This document shows positions 16,302 through 25,269 of a DNA stretch of 64,000 nucleotides, one piece after another. The notes under the pieces are model-generated. The model was not told where the DNA came from, made no database searches, and saw only the letters and a program-made list of their open reading frames with translations. Position 1 is the first letter of the stretch. Each line of letters opens with the position of its first letter. The position numbers and the translations under genes are program-made. The DNA comes from JAKPQE01 sp041397845 (lineage in GTDB: Bacteria > Pseudomonadota > Alphaproteobacteria > Rhizobiales > JAKPQE01), in the NCBI GenBank assembly GCA_041397845.1, contig JAWKVW010000012.1:1-64000 (forward strand), in the 5' to 3' direction.

Positions 16302-17626
16302 TACGCGACCGTGCTTTGCATCGCCTTGAAGGTGTCGGCGATGTCGGCCTTGCGGTGATGGTCCTGTGCCAGGAACTCAAAGATCGCGTCATGCTTCTCG
16401 ACGGCGCGATCGGCGACCGGGTCGCCGCCGGGAGTGTATTCGCCGACCTGCAGCAGGAGCTCGATCTCGCGGTACTTGGCAATGAGCCGTCGCATCTCGG
16501 TCGCGGCCTTGATGACGTCCCGATTGACGATGTCGACGGCGACGCGGCTCTTCGATCGCAGGATGTCAATGGCGGGATAGTGGCCCGCCTGCCCCAGCTT
16601 CGGCGACAGGATGATGTGGCCGTCGGTGATCGAGGCGATTTCCTCGGCGATCGGATCGCCAAGGCCGTCATTCTCGGTCAGGACCGTGAAGACGGCGGTG
16701 ATGTCGCCTTTCGGGGTGCGGCCACAGCGCTCAATGAGGCGCGGCAGTTCCGAGTAGACAGAGGGCGTGAAGCCGCGGCGCACCGCCTGCTCGCCGGAGG
16801 CAAGGCCAACCTCGCGCAGGGCGCGGGCATAACGGGTGACGCTGTCGAACAGGAACAGGACGCGCTTGCCGCGATCGCGGAAGTATTCGGCGATCGAGGT
16901 GGCGACATGGGCGCCGATGATGCGCTCCATCGCCGGCCGGTCGGAGGTCGAGGCGACGACGACACAGCGGCCGCGCACGTCCGGCGGCACCTGACGATCG
17001 AGGAATTCGCGAAGTTCGCGACCACGCTCGCCGATGAGGGCGAGGACGACGACGTCGGCCTCGGCATGGCGGGCCATGGCGCCGAGCAGGGTCGACTTGC
17101 CGGCGCCCGGGTCGCCGAAGAGGCCGACGCGCTGGCCGTGACCAAGCGTCAGGATGCCATCGATGGCGCGAATGCCGGTTTCGAACACCGTGTCGATGAC
17201 CGGGCGGGCGAGCGGGTCCGGCGCCGGATTGTCGATGCGGGCGCGCTCGGCGATGCGGCCGGGCAGCGGTCCGCCGTCAACCGGATTGCCGAGGCCGTCG
17301 AGAATGCGGCCAAGCAGGAACTCGCCGGCCCAGAAGCCGAAGGGCTCGCGGGTCGGGATGACCTCGGTGTCGGGCGAAAGGCCGCTCGGATCGCCGATCG
17401 GCGCAAGGATCGCCTCACCGTCGCGGATGGCCACGACCTGCGAGAGAATTTCGCGGCTGCGGCGCGGATCGCGCAGGCGGCAAACCTCGCCGACGGCGAC
17501 GTCGGACAGGGTCGTCGAGAGCCGCGTCGGGCTCACCTCGGAAAGCCGGCCCATCCACGTCTTGAACGACTGGCCGTGGATCTGGCGGCGCATGGCGTCG
17601 ACGGCGGCGGTGATCTGTCCGGTCAT
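16301..17626 (-). CDS. sctN: T3SS ATPase SctN
   Basis: A 441-residue F1-beta-like ATPase that unfolds substrates and strips chaperones at the base of the machine. Walker A is GLFGDPGAGKSTL (about 168-180), Walker B VLFLFDSVTRYA, and ALREVGLASGEQAVRRGFTP is the SctN/FliI signature. The N-terminal beta-barrel and C-terminal helical domains have normal length. The T3SS rather than flagellar identity comes from the surrounding sctK-L-O-Q genes. Confidence 0.95.
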   Translation of the reverse strand: MTGQITAAVDAMRRQIHGQSFKTWMGRLSEVSPTRLSTTLSDVAVGEVCRLRDPRRSREILSQVVAIRDGEAILAPIGDPSGLSPDTEVIPTREPFGFWAGEFLLGRILDGLGNPVDGGPLPGRIAERARIDNPAPDPLARPVIDTVFETGIRAIDGILTLGHGQRVGLFGDPGAGKSTLLGAMARHAEADVVVLALIGERGRELREFLDRQVPPDVRGRCVVVASTSDRPAMERIIGAHVATSIAEYFRDRGKRVLFLFDSVTRYARALREVGLASGEQAVRRGFTPSVYSELPRLIERCGRTPKGDITAVFTVLTENDGLGDPIAEEIASITDGHIILSPKLGQAGHYPAIDILRSKSRVAVDIVNRDVIKAATEMRRLIAKYREIELLLQVGEYTPGGDPVADRAVEKHDAIFEFLAQDHHRKADIADTFKAMQSTVA

Positions 17627-17648
17627 GTCGATCCCTCGCGTTTGCCGT

Positions 17649-18275
17649 TCAGCCGTTTGCCGCTTCGTCGGCCTCGGACGGCGCGACGGTCGGCCGAAGC
17701 AGCGCCTCGAGCGCGGCGAGCTGCGCCTTCAGTCCGATCTCGACGGTGATGCCGCCATGCTGCAGGCGGCACCGGCCGGTCGGCAGATCGCTGTCGATCT
17801 TGACTGCCTGCACGGGCTCGGTGGCGGAGCCCTGCAGTTCCTTCACCGCATCCATCAGGCTTGGGTAATCCTCGAGCGGGGAATAGAGCGTGACGCCGCG
17901 CTCGGCCTTCAGCTCGGCAAGGCCGCTGCGGACGAGGCCGGTGGCGAGACGCTGCGGCGGATAGTCGGAGACGATTTTCCTGACGCAGTCGAGAACGAGG
18001 TCGATGAGCACCGGCTGGACGGTGTCGATTTCGGTCTGCATCTGCCGGGTCATGGCGAGAATGCGCTCGGCGACGGCCGCTTCGGAATCGGCCAGGGCGC
18101 GGGCCCTGATTTCCTCCGCCTGGCGTTCGGCCCCGGCGCGCATGCGGTCGATTTCAGCCGCCGCTTCGGCCATCGCTGCCGCCTGCGGCGTCAGGACGGG
18201 TGCGGCGGGCTCGGCCGGGGTCGCCGACTTGACGATGCGGCCCTGATAGGGCGTGCCTTTTGCCGGCTGCTGCAT
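17649..18275 (-). CDS. sctL: T3SS stator protein SctL (YscL/HrpE/FliH-like)
   Basis: A 208-residue protein; the ATG at 18275 (MQQPAKGTPYQGRIVKSA) is used because the family begins with such a G-R-I-V-K motif, while the longer frame upstream overlaps sctK. A helical middle part (residues 35-95) is followed by a conserved C-terminal domain (VLDCVRKIVSDYPPQRLA...GRCRLQHGGITVEIGLKAQL). SctL dimers connect the ATPase to the SctQ pods. It is placed between sctK and sctN as in Ysc systems. Confidence 0.88.
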   Translation of the reverse strand: MQQPAKGTPYQGRIVKSATPAEPAAPVLTPQAAAMAEAAAEIDRMRAGAERQAEEIRARALADSEAAVAERILAMTRQMQTEIDTVQPVLIDLVLDCVRKIVSDYPPQRLATGLVRSGLAELKAERGVTLYSPLEDYPSLMDAVKELQGSATEPVQAVKIDSDLPTGRCRLQHGGITVEIGLKAQLAALEALLRPTVAPSEADEAANG

Positions 18276-18279
18276 CTCT

Positions 18280-18936
18280 TCAGCTCCCGCGATTGGTGGC
18301 AAGGTCGTCGGCGACCGCAAGGACGATGCGGTGGGCGAGACGACGGACATTCTCGAAGTAACCAAGGTCGGAGACCGGGTCGCGCGGCAGCATCAGGCGG
18401 ACGCGGCCGGCATGGGCCTCCGGCAGGTTCTCCGACCAGATGAGCAGGCAGCCGGTGCCGCGGCGGCGGACGATGTCGGCGAGGCGGTCGCTCGACAGGC
18501 CGACTTCGGCGCTGGCCGGCGCAAGGGTACGCAGGCGCATGGCGGCCCGGATCTGATCCGGATCGAAATGGCGCAGCCACGGCTCGAGTGCGGCCGGCGT
18601 CACACGGGTGGCCAGGTCTTCAGCCATCCAGACGAGGCCGACACGTTCGACGAAGCGGGCCGGATCGGCGGCGAGCGCGGCAAGCACCCGGCGGTCGTCT
18701 TCCGGCAGCTCGACGATGTCATCGTCCGGAATGTTCCGGGCGGCAAGGATCGCCGCCGCAAGGCGGGCCGACAGGCGCGGATTTGCGGCAACGGCGCGGC
18801 GCACTGCCTTCGAGCGGATCGTCGCGCCCCACTCGCCCTGCCAGTCGGGATGAATGGACTGGAGCGTGAGGTCGGGGGTCGGCGCCGATACGGGCTCGGC
18901 GGCAAGGTCCGGGGTGTCGATCATGTGCATGTTCAT
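18280..18936 (-). CDS. sctK: T3SS sorting-platform protein SctK (YscK-like)
   Basis: A 218-residue protein between sctJ and sctL. The central part (PRLSARLAAAILAARNIPDD...WMAEDLATRVTPAALEPWLR) resembles the poorly conserved YscK/PscK family that ties SctQ pods to the cytosolic face of SctD. Identification relies mainly on gene order and length. A cysteine-containing stretch near the end (GTGCLLIWSENLPE) is not typical but not disqualifying. Confidence 0.75.
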   Translation of the reverse strand: MNMHMIDTPDLAAEPVSAPTPDLTLQSIHPDWQGEWGATIRSKAVRRAVAANPRLSARLAAAILAARNIPDDDIVELPEDDRRVLAALAADPARFVERVGLVWMAEDLATRVTPAALEPWLRHFDPDQIRAAMRLRTLAPASAEVGLSSDRLADIVRRRGTGCLLIWSENLPEAHAGRVRLMLPRDPVSDLGYFENVRRLAHRIVLAVADDLATNRGS

Positions 18937-18972
18937 CTCGTCGCCTTCCGCGCGGTTGTCGGCGTGAAGGGC

Positions 18973-19764
18973 CTATTGTCTCGCCGCGAGACGAGTGGCC
19001 TTGCCATCGCTGTTGGGCAGCGCGTTCTGCTCCGCCGGCTTGCGATTGTCCCGCTTGAGGACGATCCAGCCGATGCCGAGCAGGACGGCGGCGAGGATGA
19101 AGGGGGCAAGGTCGCCGATAGTCGAGGAGATCGATGCGCCCACACTCCTGCCGCCGGGCACCGGGGCGTCCGTCGGGAACAGGGCAACGGTGACGTCCTC
19201 ATAGTTCAGGCCGTCGACGCTGTTGACGATGAGGTTCTTGATGAGCGGCACGTGGCGGCGCATGTCGGCGCCGGGATTGTGGTAGATAAAGACGGCGGCG
19301 CGCGCCGGTGCCTTCTGCCGGTCGAGCGGCGAAGTCTCGGGCATCATGATGTGCACCCGCGACGAGACGACGCCGGAGATCTGCGTCAGGCTGTTGGCCA
19401 GCTCCTGGTTGAGCGCGTACATGAACCGCGCCCGCTCCTCGAAGGGAGTGGAGACCAGCTTCTCGTCGTTGAAGATCTCGCCAAGGCCAGCGAACTGCTG
19501 GCGCGGCAGGCCGTGGGCGGACAGCACCGAGACGGCGCGGGCGAAATCCCCGCGCTCGACCTGCAGCGAGTAATTGCCGTCCTTGTCCCGTTCGCGGGAA
19601 GTGCCGATGCCCTCATTGGTGAGGACCGCGGTCATTTCATTCGTTTCGCGCTCATCAAGGCCGGTATAGAGCTCGGCCTTGCAGCCTGCGACGATGCCGG
19701 CAACCAGCACAACCGCGGCAAGACGTGTGAGACGCGTTACGATGTCGGATCGCCAAATACGCAT
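18973..19764 (-). CDS. sctJ: T3SS inner-ring lipoprotein SctJ
   Basis: A 263-residue lipoprotein that forms the inner MS-like ring with SctD. It has a signal peptide with lipobox VAGC (Cys near residue 28), the first ring-building motif domain after it (LYTGLDERETNEMTAVLTNE), and the second domain with the family signature VSSRVHIMMPETSP. A C-terminal membrane helix (PFILAAVLLGIGWIVL) and a short basic tail follow. All features match the YscJ/HrcJ type. Confidence 0.95.
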   Translation of the reverse strand: MRIWRSDIVTRLTRLAAVVLVAGIVAGCKAELYTGLDERETNEMTAVLTNEGIGTSRERDKDGNYSLQVERGDFARAVSVLSAHGLPRQQFAGLGEIFNDEKLVSTPFEERARFMYALNQELANSLTQISGVVSSRVHIMMPETSPLDRQKAPARAAVFIYHNPGADMRRHVPLIKNLIVNSVDGLNYEDVTVALFPTDAPVPGGRSVGASISSTIGDLAPFILAAVLLGIGWIVLKRDNRKPAEQNALPNSDGKATRLAARQ

Positions 19765-19886
19765 ACTGATTTTGGCCTTTCTCGATTCGATACGCCGTTC
19801 CCCTACCCTTGCGAAATCGATGCCAGTTCATTTCGAGACTGACGCGATGGTTGAAAACTTTGCCGGCAGCGTCCCCCGAGCTGCCG

Positions 19887-20327
19887 TCAAGCCTGCTTGA
19901 TAAGGCTCGAAGTCGCGTGCGAAAGGCCGCCGACGACCTGGCCGACCAGCGACAAAAACACTGCGTGGTCAAAGCTTTTCGACAGGACGCCGATCATCTG
20001 GTCGCCGCCCTTCATGTTGGCGGCATGCTCCGCGCCGGGACCGGCGGGATGCAGAACCCAGGGCGAAGGCAGCAGCGCTTCCTTGGCGTCGCGGACAGCG
20101 TCGTTCTCGCGCGTGCCATTTTGGACCGCCGGGTCGGCGCCAAGTTTCTCGACGTTGGCATGAACGTCCGAGAGCACGTTGGAGAAGACCTCGGCGCTGC
20201 GCGACGTGGCGGCGCTGCCGGGAATGTCGGAAATCTGGATGGTCTCGCCGACGGCCGGGCCGGACTGCTGCATGGAGCGGGCCTGATCGAGCTGGGCGCC
20301 GATCGCCGCGACGGCTTCGGTGGTCAT
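19887..20327 (-). CDS. sctI: T3SS inner-rod protein SctI (YscI/HrpB-like), probable
   Basis: A 146-residue protein directly upstream of sctJ. The last 30 residues (SFDHAVFLSLVGQVVGGLSH) form the amphipathic helix typical of inner-rod proteins, which polymerise below the needle. The N-terminal half is polar and low in complexity. Sequence conservation in this family is confined to the C-terminus, so position and that helix carry the call. Confidence 0.7.
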   Translation of the reverse strand: MTTEAVAAIGAQLDQARSMQQSGPAVGETIQISDIPGSAATSRSAEVFSNVLSDVHANVEKLGADPAVQNGTRENDAVRDAKEALLPSPWVLHPAGPGAEHAANMKGGDQMIGVLSKSFDHAVFLSLVGQVVGGLSHATSSLIKQA

Positions 20328-20372
20328 CTTGGAAGTCCCCTCAATACGCGGGCTTACTGGGTATTTCAGGTC

Positions 20373-20549
20373 TTACTGGGTATTCTCGGTCACGTTGTTC
20401 CAGATCTCCTTGAACAGCATCTGCATGATGTTCATGCCGATCTGCATGGCGACCTGCTGCTCCTGCGCAGAGGTTCCGCCTGCATCGGTCGAGCCAGTGG
20501 CGCCGGTCGCGCCGGTGGCGGCACTTGCGATATTGGCGATCTGTTCCAT
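20373..20549 (-). CDS. 58-residue T3SS small protein, candidate needle/pilin or rod-associated subunit
   Basis: The frame ATG 20549 to TAA 20373 encodes a 58-residue protein beginning MEQIANIASAATGATG and ending with an amphipathic helix (QIGMNIMQMLFKEIWNNV). It has no signal peptide. An N-terminus rich in Ala/Gly/Thr and a C-terminal helix is the shape of T3SS needle or pilus subunits. It sits where yscG/H genes lie in Yersinia, immediately upstream of sctI. A second 58-residue gene of similar composition is at 25270-25446. Which one, if either, is the needle cannot be decided by eye. Confidence 0.6.
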   Translation of the reverse strand: MEQIANIASAATGATGATGSTDAGGTSAQEQQVAMQIGMNIMQMLFKEIWNNVTENTQ

Positions 20550-20600
20550 CGTCTGGTCTCCCGGGGCATCAGCCCCTTTGTCGTTCGGTCCGGCGCCGGC

Positions 20601-20915
20601 CTAGAACTTGTCGAGGCGGGCGAGCATCGCAATGTTGTCGCGCAGGTTCGGCAGCCGCGCCTTGTCGCTGAGCGCAAATGCGTTCAGCCGCTTGGCGGCG
20701 TCGCCGAACTGACCCTCGGCGATCGGCTGCATCGCCTGCGCCAGGGTCGTCATGGCGCCATCGGGAAAGAGCCTGTCGACGAGCCTTTTCATGTCGCCGA
20801 GTTCGGAGCGGGCCCGATAGGCCACTGCGTATATGTAGGCCATGACAATGGCCTGAAGCTCCTCGTCCGAGACGTGCTCGAGAAGCGCGGTGCGAAAGTC
20901 CTGGTCAGCCTTCAT
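20601..20915 (-). CDS. Small helical T3SS-locus protein, possible needle chaperone (YscG-like position)
   Basis: A 104-residue, all-helical, soluble protein beginning MKADQDFRTALLEHVSDEEL. It is the first gene of the downstream T3SS unit and precedes the 58-residue gene and sctI. In Ysc systems this place belongs to the small TPR-like needle chaperone YscG. Sequence similarity is not evident, so the role is only suggested. A stretch AEGQFGDAAKRLNAFALSDK has a TPR-like periodicity. Confidence 0.55.
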   Translation of the reverse strand: MKADQDFRTALLEHVSDEELQAIVMAYIYAVAYRARSELGDMKRLVDRLFPDGAMTTLAQAMQPIAEGQFGDAAKRLNAFALSDKARLPNLRDNIAMLARLDKF

Positions 20916-21118
20916 GACCCGCCCTCCCCGGTTTTCCCGCCCCCGCGCTCATCCGAACACCGAGGCCAACAGCAGTGCCGCGAACCCGGGCGGCGCGAGA
21001 CGCTCCGCCCCATGATCGAGGTTTACCCGACGTTAGTATAGCGCAGCTCCTTTGCCGGCTGTCGGCGACGACTACGCAGTTTTCTAGGTGGCGCATACCA
21101 ATGCCTTGATTGACATAG
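20916..21118. promoter_or_regulatory. Promoter gap of the sctI-U unit with CTACG box, copy 3
   Basis: A 203-base gap after sctV holding CTACGCA-gttttc-TAGGTG, that is CTACGCA at 21072-21078 and CTAGGTG at 21084-21090 (7-5-7 spacing). The box lies about 160-175 bases before the ATG at 20915. The presence of the box and the gap suggest that the 20915-to-11992 genes form a separate transcript. Confidence 0.5.
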
Positions 21119-23242
21119 TTAATTCCGCGATCCGCCGGCAGCGCCGAAGGACGACATGCGAATCTGGCTGGCGCCGCCCTGGCGGGCCGAGAGGGTGCCG
21201 ACCGGCTGAAGGTGGAATTCCGGCGCGATCTCCTGGAACGACAGCACATCGATCAGCACGTTGTGCGCATCGAGATAGGTGTGCACATAGCGGCGCAGGT
21301 CGACGGCGGTGACGATGACCGGCGGCCTGGCGTCCGGATCGGCGGGCGCGGCAATCGTCTCGAGCTGCGCCAGCATGGCATCCGAGACCCGGCTCGGCAG
21401 CGACAGGAAGCCGCCGGCCTCGGTGAGCTGGACCGACTCGCGAAGCTGCTGCTCGAAATCGGGTTCGATGATGTAGCCGGCGATGACGCGGTTCTTGTCG
21501 GCAAAGACCTGACAGATCTGGCGACGCAAGGCGCGGCGGGCGTATTCGGCCAGCACGGCCGGATCGTCCTCCTTCAGCGACCATTCGGCGAGCGCTTCAA
21601 AAAGCAGCCGGTGCGGGCGAAGCGGAACGGATTCATCGACAAGACGGCGCAGGACATCGAGGAGCTTCGGCGGCGAGACGGTCTGGGAGACCTGCTCGGC
21701 GAGATGCGGATGTTCTTCCTGCAGGGCCTCGATGAGGGCCCGGGCCTCGGCAAAGCCCATGATCCGGCCGGCATAACGGCGCAGATAGCGGCCGCCGAGC
21801 TCGGCGAGGAGTTCGCCGACGTCCATGGTCTCGAGCGTCAGCTCGCCGAGGACGGCACGCTTGTCGGCGTCGACCCAGAAGGCGGACCGGACCGGCCAGT
21901 CGGCGGCAAGGGGTGTTGCCTCGATGCCGGCAAGTTCGAGCACGGCGGCGTCGGCCTTGACGACGATCCTGCCGGACGGAATGGCGGCGGTGAACAGCGG
22001 CACGCCGTCGAGGTCGACCTCGACCGCCTCCGGCGGAATGTCGGGATCGGCAAAGAGGCCGTAGCGCGGCGCGCGGAAGCCGAGATCCTCGCCCATGGCC
22101 TCGACGGATGCGTCGCGGCGGGCAACGAAGGTCTCAGGATCGACGGCTTCCAGGACATCGGCACCGATGCGCAGCACCAGCGGCTCGTTGCGGCGCGACA
22201 GGGCGCGCAGCTCGGCCGGGCCGTCGTCGCTGACGGCGGCGGCGGGCTTTGCCGCGTTTTCGGCGGCGACGCGCTCGCGACGGCGATAGGCGAAGGAGAG
22301 CATGGCAAGGCCGGCGCCGATGATGAGGAAGATGACCGTCGGGAAGCCGGGAATGAAGCCCATGGCGCCGACGACGATCGAGGCGATCGTCAGCGTGCGG
22401 CTGTCGCCGATGAGCTGGCGGGCGATGTCGGTGCCGAGGTCGGCCTTGTCGTCGGCGGTGACGCGGGTGATGACGGCGCCGGCGCAAAGGGCAAGGAACA
22501 GCGCCGGGATCTGGGCGACAAGGCCGTCGCCGACGGTCAGGCGCGAATAGACGTCGACCGCCTGCCCGGCCGACATGCCGTGCTGGATGGTGCCGACGCC
22601 GATGCCGCCAAGAAGGTTGACGGCGATGATGATGAGGCCGGCGATGGCGTCGCCCTTGACGAACTTCATGGCGCCGTCCATGGCGCCGAAGAACTGGTTT
22701 TCGCGCTCGATCTGGCGGCGGCGACGGCGGGCCTCGTCCTGGGTGATGTCGCCGGCGCGCAGCTCGGCATCGATGGAGAGCTGGCGGCCGGGCAAGGCGT
22801 CGAGGACGAAACGGGCCGCGACCTCGGCAACGCGCTCGGAACCCTTGACGATGACGACGAACTGCACCGTCGTGATGATGAGGAAGATGACCAGACCGAC
22901 GATGACGTTACCCATCGTCACGAAGGTGCCGAAGGTCTCGATGATCTGGCCGGCATCGGCCTCGGCAAGGATCATTCGGGTGGTCGAGATCGAGATGGCG
23001 AGGCGGAATGCCGTCGCGATCAGGATAACCGCCGGGAAGGTCGAGAAATCCTCGGGCCGCTGCAGATAGATCGCGACCATCAGGATGAGCACGGTGAAGC
23101 TGATGTTCAACGCAATGAGCGTGTCGATCATCAGCGTCGGCATCGGCAGGATCATGAGCACGATGGTCATGACCAGAATGCCGATCAGCGCCAGATCCTG
23201 GCGCCCGCGAATGCTAGTCAGAAATGAGGTCAGGACGCCCAT
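21119..23242 (-). CDS. sctV: T3SS major export apparatus protein SctV (YscV/FlhA family)
   Basis: A 707-residue protein with about eight N-terminal membrane helices and a large cytosolic domain that forms a nonameric ring and docks chaperone-substrate complexes. Conserved blocks include RPEDFSTFPAVILIATAFRL, GDALPGRQLSIDAELRAG-like sequence ending in the FHIPEP-type cytosolic loop (SIDAELRAGDITQDEARRRR), and GAMDGAMKFVKGDAIAGLII. The C-terminal domain ends QPVGTLSARQGG. Its start overlaps the YscY-like gene by 29 bases, the same X-Y-V arrangement as in Yersinia. Confidence 0.95.
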   Translation of the reverse strand: MGVLTSFLTSIRGRQDLALIGILVMTIVLMILPMPTLMIDTLIALNISFTVLILMVAIYLQRPEDFSTFPAVILIATAFRLAISISTTRMILAEADAGQIIETFGTFVTMGNVIVGLVIFLIITTVQFVVIVKGSERVAEVAARFVLDALPGRQLSIDAELRAGDITQDEARRRRRQIERENQFFGAMDGAMKFVKGDAIAGLIIIAVNLLGGIGVGTIQHGMSAGQAVDVYSRLTVGDGLVAQIPALFLALCAGAVITRVTADDKADLGTDIARQLIGDSRTLTIASIVVGAMGFIPGFPTVIFLIIGAGLAMLSFAYRRRERVAAENAAKPAAAVSDDGPAELRALSRRNEPLVLRIGADVLEAVDPETFVARRDASVEAMGEDLGFRAPRYGLFADPDIPPEAVEVDLDGVPLFTAAIPSGRIVVKADAAVLELAGIEATPLAADWPVRSAFWVDADKRAVLGELTLETMDVGELLAELGGRYLRRYAGRIMGFAEARALIEALQEEHPHLAEQVSQTVSPPKLLDVLRRLVDESVPLRPHRLLFEALAEWSLKEDDPAVLAEYARRALRRQICQVFADKNRVIAGYIIEPDFEQQLRESVQLTEAGGFLSLPSRVSDAMLAQLETIAAPADPDARPPVIVTAVDLRRYVHTYLDAHNVLIDVLSFQEIAPEFHLQPVGTLSARQGGASQIRMSSFGAAGGSRN

Positions 23243-23645
23243 CGCCGATGCCTCCCTTGAAACGCTGAAGGAATTCGCGGAACACCGAGCGGCTCTCGCC
23301 GGCGCGGAAGCGACGCAGGAGAACGACGGCGCGGGTCAGCAGCAGGCGGGCCGACTGGCGGCGGCGCGGCGCGACCCGCTCGAGCGCGGCGAGCGCGGCT
23401 TCGGCCTTCTCCCAATCCTCGATCTGGACAAAGGACTGGACGAGGAGGCGCAGGGTCTGCTCGTCGTCGGGCCGGTAGCGGCGGCTGATGGTCAGCAGCG
23501 CCAGCGCCTCGACGGGCTGGCCATAGGCGAGCTGGTAGGCGGCGAGCGCGTTGATCATGCGGATGTCTTCGACCTCCGGCTCGATCCGGCTGGCCGGCTC
23601 GATGAACGGATCAAAGCCGTCGGCGGTTGTTTCGATCAGAGACAA
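23214..23645 (-). CDS. sctY: TPR chaperone-like protein, SctY (YscY) candidate
   Basis: A 143-residue helical protein with TPR-like repeats (MINALAAYQLAYGQPVEALA, LLVQSFVQIEDWEKAEAALA). It sits between the YscX-like gene and sctV, and overlaps sctV. YscY is a TPR protein that binds YscX and the cytosolic ring of YscV. Gene order and fold agree; direct sequence similarity is weak. Confidence 0.6.
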   Translation of the reverse strand: MSLIETTADGFDPFIEPASRIEPEVEDIRMINALAAYQLAYGQPVEALALLTISRRYRPDDEQTLRLLVQSFVQIEDWEKAEAALAALERVAPRRRQSARLLLTRAVVLLRRFRAGESRSVFREFLQRFKGGIGDGRPDLISD

Positions 23646-23677
23646 GTGGATCGCTCCTTCCGTCCCGCGGTGAAATT

Positions 23678-24082
23678 CTATTTGGCGACGAGCGCGTCGG
23701 CGGCGGTCTGGACCAGCCGCAGGCGACGGATCTGCTCGCCGAGGATCTGGCGACCGAGCTCGAGTTCAGCGATCCGGTCCGGATCGGTCTCGCCGTCGAG
23801 TTCGTCCTCAACTGCGATTTCGAGGCGGGAAAGGCCGGAAATCAGCCGATCCCGGCTCATGCCGGAGAATGGACGCAGGTCGTCGACAAGCGTTGCGCCG
23901 ATGCGCGGCATTGCCTCGAGCCGGGCAGCGTCGCGCGGCTTCGGGCGGATGTCGGTCTCGACATTCCGGCGCACCGGGCCAACGGCGGCGGGTGGTCGCT
24001 GGCGCGCGGCGGCCTCGGCCGGCGCGAGCTGGCGGGCGGCATCGGCGGCCGCGAGGGAATCTCTTGCGTCAATTCTGGACAT
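23678..24082 (-). CDS. sctX: SctX (YscX) candidate, secreted export-apparatus partner
   Basis: A 134-residue protein beginning MSRIDARDSLAAADAARQLA, close in length to YscX (122 residues), which also begins MSRI. The N-terminal half is Ala/Pro/Arg-rich and the C-terminal half is helical (RIAELELGRQILGEQIRRLR). It is first in a three-gene run with the TPR protein and sctV, the X-Y-V order of Yersinia. YscX is an early secreted protein needed for needle assembly. The call is mostly positional. Confidence 0.5.
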   Translation of the reverse strand: MSRIDARDSLAAADAARQLAPAEAAARQRPPAAVGPVRRNVETDIRPKPRDAARLEAMPRIGATLVDDLRPFSGMSRDRLISGLSRLEIAVEDELDGETDPDRIAELELGRQILGEQIRRLRLVQTAADALVAK

Positions 24083-24251
24083 GCTGCCTCTCCTTGAGAG
24101 GTGCCAAACAAGAACCGGGCCAGACCTATTCGCAGGCGGCCGGCGGCTCGCGGCATGGATGCGTCGATCTCGGCCCGGCGAAAGCCGGACCGGGCGACAC
24201 GGTGTCGATGGTCATGGAAATGCGCGGTGACGCCGGGCCCGTCGTCCGGGC

Positions 24252-25190
24252 TCAGTAGGCGACCTTCACGGTGCGGCCGTCGCGCTCGACGATCACGCCA
24301 TCCTTGCCGATCTCGACGAGCTTCCAGCCATCGCCGATTTCGTCGCCGGGCACGGCCATGCGGCCATTCTGCAGGAGCACGGACGGGTTGGCGCCCATCC
24401 AGACGCTGCGGAACGCAGGCATGGCGGCATCCGGCGCGTTCTTGGTGACGTTGTTCACCAGCAGCGGGGCGCTCGGCTGAACGTCGAGCCAGCGCAGAAC
24501 ATCGCGCCAGCGCTCGGCTTCCGCCGGCAGGATCTGGCCGCTGGCGATGACGGTGCCGTCCTCGACCTGCTCGAGCGTGATGCGCTCGGCAAGGCCGGCA
24601 ACGGCGAGGCGGTTGCGCAGCGCGAGCGTGGCGGCGTCGCGCGCTTCGGGATCGGCGACGGTTGTCACGGCGGCGGCGCGCACGCTGGCGATGATGCCGC
24701 CCATTTCGCCGCGGCCCTGCATCATTGCCGAAGTCGTCTTGAAACCGATGAAGACCATGCACAGCAGCAAGGCGCCGAGAAGGACGAACTTTGCCGCCTT
24801 GGCAAGGTCGATTTCGGGTTCGATGGCCACGGTTGCGGCGCCAAGGCCGAGGCGGGTCGGCAGCTTGACCTCCAGCCACTGGCCGGGCTCGAGCCGGCGG
24901 CCGTCCTCGATCGTCACCGGGCCGTTCTCGGCGGTGACGCGGGCGGTGCCGAACAGAATATTGGTCGAGGCGACGGTGACGTGGCGCGGGGCCAGATCGT
25001 CGGCCATCAGCACCAGATCATTGGACAGATCCGAGCCGATCGCGATTTCCTCGAGGTCGAGGGTAACATCGGCGCCGCGATGGGCACCGGCTTCCACCGT
25101 CAGCCGGCGGGCCTTCAGGCGACCGAGAACATCGAGGCCCGGCAGGGGCATCGTCTCGACCGACAGCGACTTTCCAAGCTGTGCGTTCAT
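24252..25190 (-). CDS. sctD: T3SS inner-membrane ring protein SctD
   Basis: A 312-residue single-pass protein. Residues about 25-120 have the strand pattern of a cytosolic FHA-like domain (IAIGSDLSNDLVLMADDLAP is the FHA-type core). A membrane helix (about 134-156, FVLLGALLLCMVFIGF) follows, then periplasmic ring-building domains to the end. It is shorter than YscD (about 420), so one periplasmic domain may be missing. It lies between the needle-candidate gene and the YscX-like gene. Confidence 0.85.
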   Translation of the reverse strand: MNAQLGKSLSVETMPLPGLDVLGRLKARRLTVEAGAHRGADVTLDLEEIAIGSDLSNDLVLMADDLAPRHVTVASTNILFGTARVTAENGPVTIEDGRRLEPGQWLEVKLPTRLGLGAATVAIEPEIDLAKAAKFVLLGALLLCMVFIGFKTTSAMMQGRGEMGGIIASVRAAAVTTVADPEARDAATLALRNRLAVAGLAERITLEQVEDGTVIASGQILPAEAERWRDVLRWLDVQPSAPLLVNNVTKNAPDAAMPAFRSVWMGANPSVLLQNGRMAVPGDEIGDGWKLVEIGKDGVIVERDGRTVKVAY

Positions 25191-25269
25191 GGTGGGTTAC
25201 GCCTCTGGGATACGCGAGGTTGGGGTGGAGCCGGGGCCGGGCGCACTGCCCGGTCCCGGATTCCAAGTC

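Noticed and set aside
21212..23227. A 671-codon plus-strand frame opposite sctV
   Set aside because: GC-rich codon bias opens antisense frames; the translation is His/Asp/Arg/Gly-rich with no domain, and sctV is certain.
11992..25190. Flagellar export genes (fliPQR, flhBA, fliI, fliH) instead of a T3SS
   Set aside because: The set includes sctJ lipoprotein, sctK, sctD with an FHA-like domain, a SctC piece and X/Y-like genes, and has no hook, rod or flagellin genes.
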